This document shows, piece after piece, positions 57,727-64,000 of a stretch of 64,000 nt of DNA. A model generated the notes under the pieces. It worked only from the letters and a program-made list of their open reading frames with translations. It ran no database searches and was not told the DNA's origin. The position numbers and the translations under genes were made by a program. The stretch's first letter is position 1, and each line of letters begins with the position of its first letter. The stretch comes from Cryobacterium sp. CG_9.6 (GTDB taxonomy: Bacteria; Actinomycetota; Actinomycetes; Actinomycetales; Microbacteriaceae): NCBI RefSeq assembly GCF_029893365.1, contig NZ_JARXUZ010000001.1, forward strand, positions 992,001-1,056,000, written 5' to 3'.

Positions 57727-58803
57727 GTGAACTTGTTTTCCCCCACCACTCTGGGCGACCTGAACCTGACGAACCGTCTGGTCATGGCCCCGCTTACCCG
57801 CACCCGATCCGGAAAAGCCGGGATTCCGGGCCCGATTGTCGCCGAATATTACGCGCAGCGAGCCACCCTCGGCCTCATCGTGTCTGAGGGAACCTACCCG
57901 AGCCACGCCGGTCAGGGTTTCCCCGGGCAGCCCGGTCTCGTTGAGCCCGAGCAGCTTGAGGGCTGGCGTCAGGTGACCGCGGGGGTGCACGCAGCCGGCG
58001 GCCAGATCGTTGCCCAGGTTATGCACGCCGGTCGGGTGACCCACGAGGCCACCACCGGTGGCCGCACGGTTGTGGGCCCGAGCGCCATTGCCATTGCCGG
58101 TCAAACCCACACCTACGACGGCAAGTTGCCGTATCCCGTTCCCCATGCGCTCACCGACGCGGAGCTTCCCGGCATTAACGAGGAATTCGTGACCGCATCG
58201 CGCAGCGCCGTCGCGGCTGGTTTCGACGGTGTGGAGCTTCACGCCGCCAACGGCTACCTGCTGCACGAATTCTTGTCACCCGCGTCGAACCAGCGTGAGG
58301 GTCTCTATGGCGGTTCGCCCGAGAACCGCGCCCGCTTCGTCATCGAGGTTGTTGCCGCGGTAGCGGATGCGATCGGTGCCGGCCGGGTGGGGATTCGTAT
58401 TTCACCCGAGCACAACATTCAGGACGCACTGGAGACGGATTCCGCCGACGTGCTGGCCACCTATGGCGCTCTCGTGGATGCCCTCGCACCCCTGAACATT
58501 GCCTACCTCAGCGTTCTGCACTCCGATCCGACGGGCGCATTCGTGCAGGATCTTCGCAGCCGCTTCGGCAGTGCTGTTCTGCTCAACAGCGGATTCGGGC
58601 AGATCACCACGCGTGACGAGGCCTTCGCCATTCTGAGCGATGGACACGCTGACGGCGTTGTCGTTGGCCGGCCGGCCATCGCTAACCCTGACCTGGCACA
58701 CCGCTGGGAGCAGGACCTGCCGCTGAACGATGCTGACGCCGCCACGTTCTACGGCGACGGCCCCGAGGGGTACATCGACTACCCCTTCTTGGTGCGTAGC
58801 TAG
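57727..58803 (+). CDS. old yellow enzyme family alkene reductase (NemA-like)
   Basis: A 358-residue FMN-dependent ene-reductase. Motifs are NRLVMAPLTRTRS, AEYYAQRATLGLIVSEGTY, QVMHAGRVTH, VELHAANGYLLHEFLSPASNQR (His-Ala-Ala-Asn substrate site) and VVGRPAIANPDL. These fit the NemA/alkene reductase group that reduces activated C=C bonds and nitro compounds with NAD(P)H. The start is GTG at 57727, 177 bp from the divergent hydrolase gene, with AAAGAGA upstream. The stop overlaps the convergent aminotransferase gene by 4 bp. Confidence 0.92.
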   Translation: MNLFSPTTLGDLNLTNRLVMAPLTRTRSGKAGIPGPIVAEYYAQRATLGLIVSEGTYPSHAGQGFPGQPGLVEPEQLEGWRQVTAGVHAAGGQIVAQVMHAGRVTHEATTGGRTVVGPSAIAIAGQTHTYDGKLPYPVPHALTDAELPGINEEFVTASRSAVAAGFDGVELHAANGYLLHEFLSPASNQREGLYGGSPENRARFVIEVVAAVADAIGAGRVGIRISPEHNIQDALETDSADVLATYGALVDALAPLNIAYLSVLHSDPTGAFVQDLRSRFGSAVLLNSGFGQITTRDEAFAILSDGHADGVVVGRPAIANPDLAHRWEQDLPLNDADAATFYGDGPEGYIDYPFLVRS

Positions 58804-59999
58804 CGCAAACTCAGAACGGCCAGCTGCGACGCGGCCCGCTCGAGCACCTCGACCTTCTTACAGAAGGCGAAGCGCACGAGCGGGGCGTAGTCCGCCTGGT
58901 AACGGGGTGAGCAGAACGCGCTCACCGGCACGGCCACAACACCGGCCAGTTGGGGAAGTGTGCGGCAAAATTCCGCACCGTCCGTGTAACCCAGTGGTGT
59001 GGCATCCGCCACGATGAAGTAGCCCCCCGCCGGCGTGCTCACGGTGAAGCCAGCCGCGCGGAGGCCGGCTCCCAGAATGTCTCGTTTGGCTTTGAGGCTC
59101 GCCGCCGCCGCTACAAAGTAGGAATCGGGCAGGTCGAGGCCCACCGCGATTGCGGGCTGAAACGGTGCACCGTTCACGTAGGTGAGAAACTGCTTGACCG
59201 CGAGAATCGCCGTCACAAGTGGCGCCGGTGCCGAGAGCCAGCCCACCTTCCACCCGGTGAGGCTGAATGTCTTGCCGCCCGAGGAGATGGCGATGGTGCG
59301 CTCGCGTGCCCCGGGCAGCGTGCTGATCGGTGTATGCCGCCGATCAAAGATGAGGTGCTCGTAGACCTCGTCGGTGACGATGAGCACATCGTGTCGATGT
59401 GCCAGCTCCACAATCAGCTCCCGAGCATCCTGCGCCAACACCGTTCCCGTGGGGTTGTGGGGATCATTGACAATAATGAGGCGCGTCTTGTCGTTGACGG
59501 TGGCCCGGAGGGCATCCAGATCGGGGTGAAAATCGCTCCCACGAAGCGGAACGGTGCGGTGAATTCCCCCGGCCAAGGCGATCAATCCGCCGTACGCATC
59601 GTAGAAGGGCTCGAGGGTGACCACCTCGTCACCGGGTTCCACGAGGGCGAGAATGCTGGCGGCCAGGGCTTCGGTAGCACCCGCTGTCACCAAAACCTCC
59701 GTGTCAGGATCGACAGTGAGTCCATAGAAACGCTGCTGATGCCGTGCGATCGCGTTCCGCAGCACCGGCAGTCCTCGCCCCGGCGGGTACTGATTCATGC
59801 CGTCCGCAATGGCCTGACGTGCCGCCTCGACCACCTCGGCGGGGCCGTCCTCGTCGGGAAATCCCTGACCTAGGTTGATGGCCCCGGTGCGAATAGCCAA
59901 CGCGCTCATTTCCGCGAAAATACTGGCGCTGATGCTGCCGTCAGCTGCCAACAGGCCCGCACCCGCCGCCGTGCGCCGCCATGCTCCAGCGATGTTCAT
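58800..59999 (-). CDS. class I aminotransferase, DapC-like
   Basis: A 399-residue PLP aminotransferase. The N-terminus (FAEMSALAIRTGAINLGQGF followed by PDEDGP) closely resembles the M. tuberculosis N-succinyldiaminopimelate aminotransferase DapC (Rv0858c) as I recall it. PNDPHNPTGTV-type and DEVYEHLIFD motifs, and the PLP-Lys in SSGGKTFSLTGWKVGW, are intact. SAFCSP and FAFCKK near the C-terminus also match. With dapD and dapE in the same window, a role in diaminopimelate synthesis is plausible, though methionine or kynurenine transaminase activity cannot be excluded. ATG at 59999. Confidence 0.82.
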   Translation of the reverse strand: MNIAGAWRRTAAGAGLLAADGSISASIFAEMSALAIRTGAINLGQGFPDEDGPAEVVEAARQAIADGMNQYPPGRGLPVLRNAIARHQQRFYGLTVDPDTEVLVTAGATEALAASILALVEPGDEVVTLEPFYDAYGGLIALAGGIHRTVPLRGSDFHPDLDALRATVNDKTRLIIVNDPHNPTGTVLAQDARELIVELAHRHDVLIVTDEVYEHLIFDRRHTPISTLPGARERTIAISSGGKTFSLTGWKVGWLSAPAPLVTAILAVKQFLTYVNGAPFQPAIAVGLDLPDSYFVAAAASLKAKRDILGAGLRAAGFTVSTPAGGYFIVADATPLGYTDGAEFCRTLPQLAGVVAVPVSAFCSPRYQADYAPLVRFAFCKKVEVLERAASQLAVLSLR

Positions 60000-60114
60000 C
60001 GTGAAAGTCCCATGTATTCAAACTACGACATCCACTTCGCGCTACCCTTTTGATAGCTCAATTCATGCTGAGAAGACCGGTTTCCCAGCCCCGAGCAAGG
60101 TCACGGTGTCATCA

Positions 60115-60142
60115 TTGGATGCTCCCAGTCTGTACATATAAA
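60115..60142 (+). promoter_or_regulatory. predicted promoter of the HtrA-like protease gene
   Basis: TTGGAT (60115-60120) and TATAAA (60137-60142) are 16 bases apart, followed 48 bases later by the GGAAGGAG-preceded ATG. Good vegetative consensus for this GC content. Confidence 0.5.
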
Positions 60143-60190
60143 ACGTTCAGGTTTGGGCGCAAAACTGGCGTTGCTTGGAAGGAGCACCCC

Positions 60191-61789
60191 ATGACAGATA
60201 ACACCAAGGATTCCGGCACCACCCCCGAATCTCCCGAACCGCACGACGAGTCACCATCATTCGCTGTGAACACCTCCGGTGAAGCGGCCAGCACCCCGCC
60301 CGTCGTCGAACCGGATGTCACTCCCACGGAAAACGTCACGCCGCCCGCGACGGCTGCCGTCGTGAATCAGGATTCGACCCCCACCGAGAACGTCGTTCCC
60401 GCCCCGGCCGAGTCTCCGACAACGGGCGAGCACCCCACCGCGGCCTACCCCACGGATGCCTACCCCACCGCGGCGTACCCCACGGATGCCTTTGGTCGCC
60501 CCGTCGCGGCGACGACGGACGAGAACACCACGGCCACGTCGAACCCCACCATCTCCACGGACGTGACGAAGCGTCGCACCAGCGTGGGCCTCATCGCCGC
60601 GCTCGCCATTGCTGCGCTCGTGGGCGGCGCATCCGGTGCCGGCATTTACGCTCTGGTTGACTCCGGTCAAAGCTCCAGTATGTCGAGCACCCAGTCTCAG
60701 GGTGCCGCAACCGTCGTGGTCAACAACACAGACAGCGTCAACGAAATCACGGCCGTTGCCGCCAAGGCCTCACCCAGTGTCGTCACCATCGAGGTCAGCA
60801 GTGGCCAGCAGGGTGGCAGCGGTTCCGGCGTCATTCTGAGCACGGATGGATACATTCTCACCAACACGCACGTCGTGACTCTGGACGGTGCGGTTGGTGA
60901 CGCCACGATTCAGGTGAAGAGCAGCGACGGCAAGCTCTACGCCGCCACCATCGTGGGCACTGACCCCATTTCGGACCTCGCCGTCATCAAGCTCACCGAC
61001 GCATCCGGGCTGACCCCGATCGTTCTGGCCGACTCCTCACAGATCAACGTGGGCGACACCGCCATCGCGATCGGTGCGCCCCTGGGGCTCTCGGGAACCG
61101 TGACCAACGGCATCGTGAGCGCGCTCAACCGCAGCATCACGGTTGCCTCATCGGCAGCGCCGTCCACACCCGACAGCACCACGCCGGATGAGAACAACCC
61201 GTCCAGCCCGTTCGACTTCTGGAACTTCGATATTCCCGAGCAGGGCGGCAGCCAGCAGCAGCCACGGCAGGCCACGGGCAGCATTTCTTTGCCCGTGATT
61301 CAAACGGATGCCGCCATCAACCCCGGTAACTCCGGTGGTGCCCTCCTGAACAGCAAGGGCGAGCTAATCGGCATCAACGTGGCCATCGCCAACGCGGGCG
61401 GCTCAAGCTCAGCGTCGGCCGCGGGAAGCATCGGAGTCGGCTTCGCCATTCCGTCGAACTTCGCCGAGCGCATCTCGCAGGAGCTCATTAAGAACGGTAA
61501 GGCAACACACGGTCTGCTCGGAGCGAGCGTCACCGGCGTCACCGCCAGCGCATCGAGCACCACGGTGGGGGCCCTCATTACCGAGGTGTCGTCCGGTGGT
61601 GCCGCCGAGAAGGCGGGACTGGAAGCGGGCGATGTGGTGACGAACTTCAACGGCTCACCCATCACTGACCCCAACGACCTCACCGCGCAGGTTCGTGTGC
61701 TGCCGGCCGGCGGAACGGCCGATCTCACCTACGTTCGTGACGGTAAGTCCACCACGATCTCGGTGACCGTCGGCGAGCTTTCGAGCTAG
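60191..61789 (+). CDS. HtrA/DegP-like membrane-anchored serine protease with PDZ domain
   Basis: A 532-residue protein. The first 125 residues are low-complexity (Pro/Thr/Glu-rich), one membrane helix follows at about 131-156, then a trypsin-like domain with His217, Asp252 and Ser331 (NPGNSGG) and a C-terminal PDZ domain (GAAEKAGLEAGDVVTNFNG). The protease faces the cell-wall side, as in PepD/HtrA quality-control enzymes of Actinobacteria. ATG at 60191 with GGAAGGAG eight bases upstream. A 30-bp tandem duplication encodes PTAAYPTDAY repeats in the cytoplasmic region. A strong terminator follows. Confidence 0.92.
   Translation: MTDNTKDSGTTPESPEPHDESPSFAVNTSGEAASTPPVVEPDVTPTENVTPPATAAVVNQDSTPTENVVPAPAESPTTGEHPTAAYPTDAYPTAAYPTDAFGRPVAATTDENTTATSNPTISTDVTKRRTSVGLIAALAIAALVGGASGAGIYALVDSGQSSSMSSTQSQGAATVVVNNTDSVNEITAVAAKASPSVVTIEVSSGQQGGSGSGVILSTDGYILTNTHVVTLDGAVGDATIQVKSSDGKLYAATIVGTDPISDLAVIKLTDASGLTPIVLADSSQINVGDTAIAIGAPLGLSGTVTNGIVSALNRSITVASSAAPSTPDSTTPDENNPSSPFDFWNFDIPEQGGSQQQPRQATGSISLPVIQTDAAINPGNSGGALLNSKGELIGINVAIANAGGSSSASAAGSIGVGFAIPSNFAERISQELIKNGKATHGLLGASVTGVTASASSTTVGALITEVSSGGAAEKAGLEAGDVVTNFNGSPITDPNDLTAQVRVLPAGGTADLTYVRDGKSTTISVTVGELSS
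60434..60493 (+). repeat. in-frame 30-bp tandem duplication in the protease gene
   Basis: Two copies (60434-60463, 60464-60493) encode PTAAYPTDAY and PTAAYPTDAF at residues 82-101. They differ at two or three bases, so the duplication looks fairly recent. Confidence 0.8.
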
Positions 61790-61820
61790 CCTCTACGCTC
61801 CTTCCGAGCTCTGATTGAAC

Positions 61821-61851
61821 ACTGCGCCGCCGGCTGGTCCGGCGGCGCAGT
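61821..61851 (+). terminator. terminator after the HtrA-like gene
   Basis: ACTGCGCCGCCGG (61821-61833) pairs perfectly over 13 bp with CCGGCGGCGCAGT (61839-61851) around CTGGT, followed by TGTGTGT. Confidence 0.8.
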
Positions 61852-61937
61852 TGTGTGTACCGAGCCGGGCCGGTACACGCGGAACCGGCAATGATAGGCT
61901 CAACGGCCTACCCAACTACCGGAAAGCGGGCTGCCGC

Positions 61938-62981
61938 GTGCGTCAAAGTGGTGACCAACTCCTCCCCGGGGTCTCGTACGTGATGCCCGTGCTCAACGAG
62001 GTAACTCACGTGCGTGCGGCCGTGATGAGTCTTCTGCACCAGGACTATGCCGGACCGTTTGAGGTGACGCTGGCCCTCGGTCCGAGCCTGGACGGCACGA
62101 CAGAACTGGTCGAGGAGATGGCGGCCGTGGACGGTCGTATTCGCATTGTGCCTAATGACGTGGGATCCACCCCGGCAGGACTGAACACCGCCATTCGGGC
62201 CTCCAAGTATGACGTGGTCATTCGCGTGGACGCGCACTCCGTTCTGCCCGCCAACTATGCGCGCATCGCCGTGGAGACGCTGGAACGCACCGGCGCCGAC
62301 AACGTGGGCGGAATCATGGATGCTCAGGGGAGCACCCCGTTTGAGAAGGCGGTTGCCCGTGCCTATGGCACCCGTATTGGACTCGGTGGTACGCCGCACC
62401 ACGTGGGTGGCAAGCAGGGCAAGGCCGAGACGGTGTATCTCGGGTGTTTTCGCACCGAGAGCATCCTCAACGTGGGCCTGTTCGATGAGGGGGTCAAGCG
62501 GGGGCAGGACTGGGACCTGAACCGTCGCCTGCGCGAAGCCGGGGGAACCGTCTGGTTCACCCCCGAACTCCGCGTGGTTTATCGACCTCGGCCAAGCGTG
62601 GCCCGGCTTGCCCGGCAGATGCTCTCTACCGGGCTGTGGCGCGGCGAACTCGCGCGGCGATATCCCGCGGCCAACGGCATCCGCTATTTCATTCCGCCGC
62701 TCATGGTGGTGGGTGTGGCACTCGGCGTGCTTCTCGGGCTTGGCGGTGTGGTGCAGGCTACTGCCGGGGTGACTCCCTGGCTGCTGCTTGGATTGATTGT
62801 TCCCGCAAGCTACGCACTCATCGTTGTGGCCGCGACCGTCACCGTGGCACGGCCCGACGGGTTTCGTTCCGCCTGCCGCTTTCTCGTAGTCTTGCCGTGC
62901 ATTCATTTTTGTTGGGGCGTGGGCTTTGTCCTCGGATTCCTCAAGCTCACCAGCAACATCACGGCACACACGGGAAGATAA
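61938..62981 (+). CDS. GT2 glycosyltransferase with C-terminal membrane helices
   Basis: A 347-residue protein. The GT-A domain has VSYVMPVLNEVTHVRAAVMS, the DxD-like VIRVDAHSVLP and KRGQDWDLNRRLREAGG (the ED/Q-x-x-R-type acceptor motif). Two or three membrane helices follow from about residue 255. It resembles succinoglycan/exopolysaccharide GT2 enzymes such as ExoA-like proteins. The GTG at 61938 is chosen because any upstream start would cross the terminator at 61821-61851. It is followed after 4 bp by a CDP-alcohol phosphatidyltransferase, so they form an operon. Substrates are unknown. Confidence 0.84.
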   Translation: MRQSGDQLLPGVSYVMPVLNEVTHVRAAVMSLLHQDYAGPFEVTLALGPSLDGTTELVEEMAAVDGRIRIVPNDVGSTPAGLNTAIRASKYDVVIRVDAHSVLPANYARIAVETLERTGADNVGGIMDAQGSTPFEKAVARAYGTRIGLGGTPHHVGGKQGKAETVYLGCFRTESILNVGLFDEGVKRGQDWDLNRRLREAGGTVWFTPELRVVYRPRPSVARLARQMLSTGLWRGELARRYPAANGIRYFIPPLMVVGVALGVLLGLGGVVQATAGVTPWLLLGLIVPASYALIVVAATVTVARPDGFRSACRFLVVLPCIHFCWGVGFVLGFLKLTSNITAHTGR

Positions 62982-62985
62982 CCAC

Positions 62986-63795
62986 ATGCACGCTACGCCC
63001 AGCTCGGCTCGGCCCACGTCGATCGCCGAGTTGCGCAGGGTGGCCCAGCCACCGGAGGTTCGTCTGCGTGCCAACGCGGAGCACTGGACGGCCAGCCTGT
63101 ACCTGCGCGACATTTCTCCCTACGTCACCTGGATGCTGCTGAAGACGCGCATCTCGGCCAACGGCGTCACTGGGCTCATGATTCTGACCGGATGGTTGAC
63201 CGCGGCCGCGCTGCTGATTCCCGGTATCGGGGGTGCCCTGCTCGCCCTCGTGCTCGGGCAGTTGCAGATGCTCATTGACTGCTGTGACGGTGAGGTGGCG
63301 CGCTGGCGCAAGACGTCATCACCGGCCGGAGTGTTCCTCGACAAGGTGGGGCACTACTCTACCGAGTCGCTCATTCCCATCGCCCTCGGATTTCGCGCTG
63401 CAATGTACCCGATCGAGGCACCGGCAGACTTTCTGTGGACGAGTCTGGCGCTGCTACTCGCCCTCATCATCGTGCTCAACAAGGCACTGAACGACATGGT
63501 GCACGTGGCCCGGGCCAACGCCGGCCTCACCAAGCTCGCGGACGCGCACGGCGAGAGCGCCCCCACCTCAAGCCTGCTGAAGCGCGCGCGCCGGTTGGCC
63601 CGGTTCCTTCCGTTCCACCGCCTGTACCATTCCGTGGAACTCACCATGGTGATCTTTGTCGCGGCTCTGGTGGGACTCGTTTTTGGTGAACCGACGGTGG
63701 ACCGGGTGCTCCTGATTGCGCTGGTTCCGCTGGCATTCCTGTCACTGATCGGGCATTTCGTGGCGATCATGGCGTCGAAGCGTGTCCGTGCCTAG
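62986..63795 (+). CDS. CDP-alcohol phosphatidyltransferase family protein
   Basis: A 269-residue membrane enzyme of the CDP-alcohol phosphotransferase class, which transfers a substituted phosphate from a CDP-activated alcohol or polyol. The signature is DCCDGEVARW, followed by GVFLDKVGHY, so the final Asp of DGx2ARx8-9Gx3Dx3D is replaced by His. About five membrane helices follow. The setting between two GT2 genes points to a glycan or teichoic-acid-like polymer rather than bulk phospholipid. ATG at 62986, four bases after the upstream stop; the stop overlaps the next gene. Confidence 0.83.
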   Translation: MHATPSSARPTSIAELRRVAQPPEVRLRANAEHWTASLYLRDISPYVTWMLLKTRISANGVTGLMILTGWLTAAALLIPGIGGALLALVLGQLQMLIDCCDGEVARWRKTSSPAGVFLDKVGHYSTESLIPIALGFRAAMYPIEAPADFLWTSLALLLALIIVLNKALNDMVHVARANAGLTKLADAHGESAPTSSLLKRARRLARFLPFHRLYHSVELTMVIFVAALVGLVFGEPTVDRVLLIALVPLAFLSLIGHFVAIMASKRVRA

Positions 63796-64000
63796 CGTCG
63801 CGGGGCGGAGTGCCGACAGTCCTCTGGCGCCGACGGTTCCGACCGTGGGCGTCGTGGTGCTCACTCAGGGCACGAGGCCGGTAGAACTGGAGCGGGGCAT
63901 CCGGAGCCTGCTGGCACAGACGGGCGTTCATCTCGACGTGGTCTGTGTGGGTAACGGCTGGGATCCCGTTGACCTGCCGGGAGGAGTGCGGGCGCTGGGT
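63782..64000 (+). CDS. GT2 glycosyltransferase, 5' end only
   Basis: From GTG at 63782 the frame stays open to the window edge for 73 codons. It reads VGVVVLTQGTRPVELERGIR and SLLAQTGVHLDVVCVGNGWD, the first strand and second beta-alpha unit of a GT2 glycosyltransferase. A GTG at 63788 is an alternative start. It overlaps the CDP-alcohol phosphatidyltransferase gene by 8-14 bp and is translationally coupled. The DxD and acceptor regions lie outside the window. Confidence 0.72.
   Translation, partial: MSVPSVAGRSADSPLAPTVPTVGVVVLTQGTRPVELERGIRSLLAQTGVHLDVVCVGNGWDPVDLPGGVRALG

Noticed and set aside
56527..58266. Long 579-codon version of the alpha/beta hydrolase
   Set aside because: The extra N-terminal part overlaps the divergent ene-reductase gene and has no conserved features; ATG at 57549 gives the normal family start.
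61815..61937. Upstream start for the GT2 gene at 61815
   Set aside because: It lies before and through a 13-bp perfect-stem terminator, and the added residues are not GT2-like.

Overview
The window is a GC-rich stretch (by eye about 64-66% G+C) of an actinobacterial chromosome, most likely from the family Microbacteriaceae. Supporting this are the AdnA-AdnB helicase-nuclease pair, DUF3117, DUF3107, UPF0182 and DUF2342 proteins, a mycothiol-dependent maleylpyruvate isomerase fold protein, a DUF7882-type protein, frequent GTG starts and very short intergenic gaps. I cannot name the genus from sequence alone. Nearly everything is core housekeeping DNA. The only clearly mobile piece is one IS3-type insertion sequence sitting inside an array of palindromic repeats.

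Layout. 1-3255: lysine/peptidoglycan genes dapD (minus, cut by the window edge) and dapE (plus), divergent with a 17-bp gap, then a PIG-V-like membrane mannosyltransferase. 3339-5384: DUF3117, an O-methyltransferase, tatB, and a mazEF-type toxin-antitoxin pair with a palindromic operator. 5465-15178: a 1208-residue patatin-like protein, polyphosphate kinase 2, an aldehyde dehydrogenase, a tightly packed minus-strand group (PRC/MgtE_N/CBS protein, DUF1003 protein, Mrp-type ATPase), and a YflT-like membrane protein. 15186-17586: five palindromic repeat units interrupted by the IS. 17611-21195: Xaa-Pro aminopeptidase, membrane-anchored EEP-family hydrolase, PHP phosphoesterase.

21331-42933: a long block resembling, from memory, the Mycobacterium tuberculosis Rv3193c-Rv3211 neighbourhood. 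It holds a DEAD-box helicase, a ferritin-like MiaE-type protein, DUF3107, adnA-adnB, a phosphotransferase-fold protein with a degenerate active site, nudC, a short UvrD2-like helicase, a ThiF/cyclodehydratase-like protein, an alcohol dehydrogenase, a DUF2342 protein, a PDZ-Lon protease and UPF0182. Both helicase genes that face minus-strand neighbours share 127-137 bp of coding sequence tail to tail. 43045-45853: two identical initiator tRNA genes flank phosphoenolpyruvate synthase.

45959-52500: a maleylpyruvate isomerase-like protein, then the NAD de novo operon nadA-nadB-nadC-cysteine desulfurase, preceded by a Nudix protein with a broken Nudix box (NrtR-type regulator candidate). 52609-56009: polyprenol-phosphate-mannose synthase divergent from a GT87-type mannosyltransferase, then a nitrilase-family amidase. 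56033-61789: DUF7882 protein, alpha/beta hydrolase, old yellow enzyme, a DapC-like aminotransferase and an HtrA-type protease. 61938-64000: the start of a surface-glycan cluster (GT2, CDP-alcohol phosphatidyltransferase, second GT2 cut by the edge). Working themes are meso-diaminopimelate supply (DapC-like, DapD, DapE), recombinational repair, NAD synthesis and lipid-linked mannose glycosylation.
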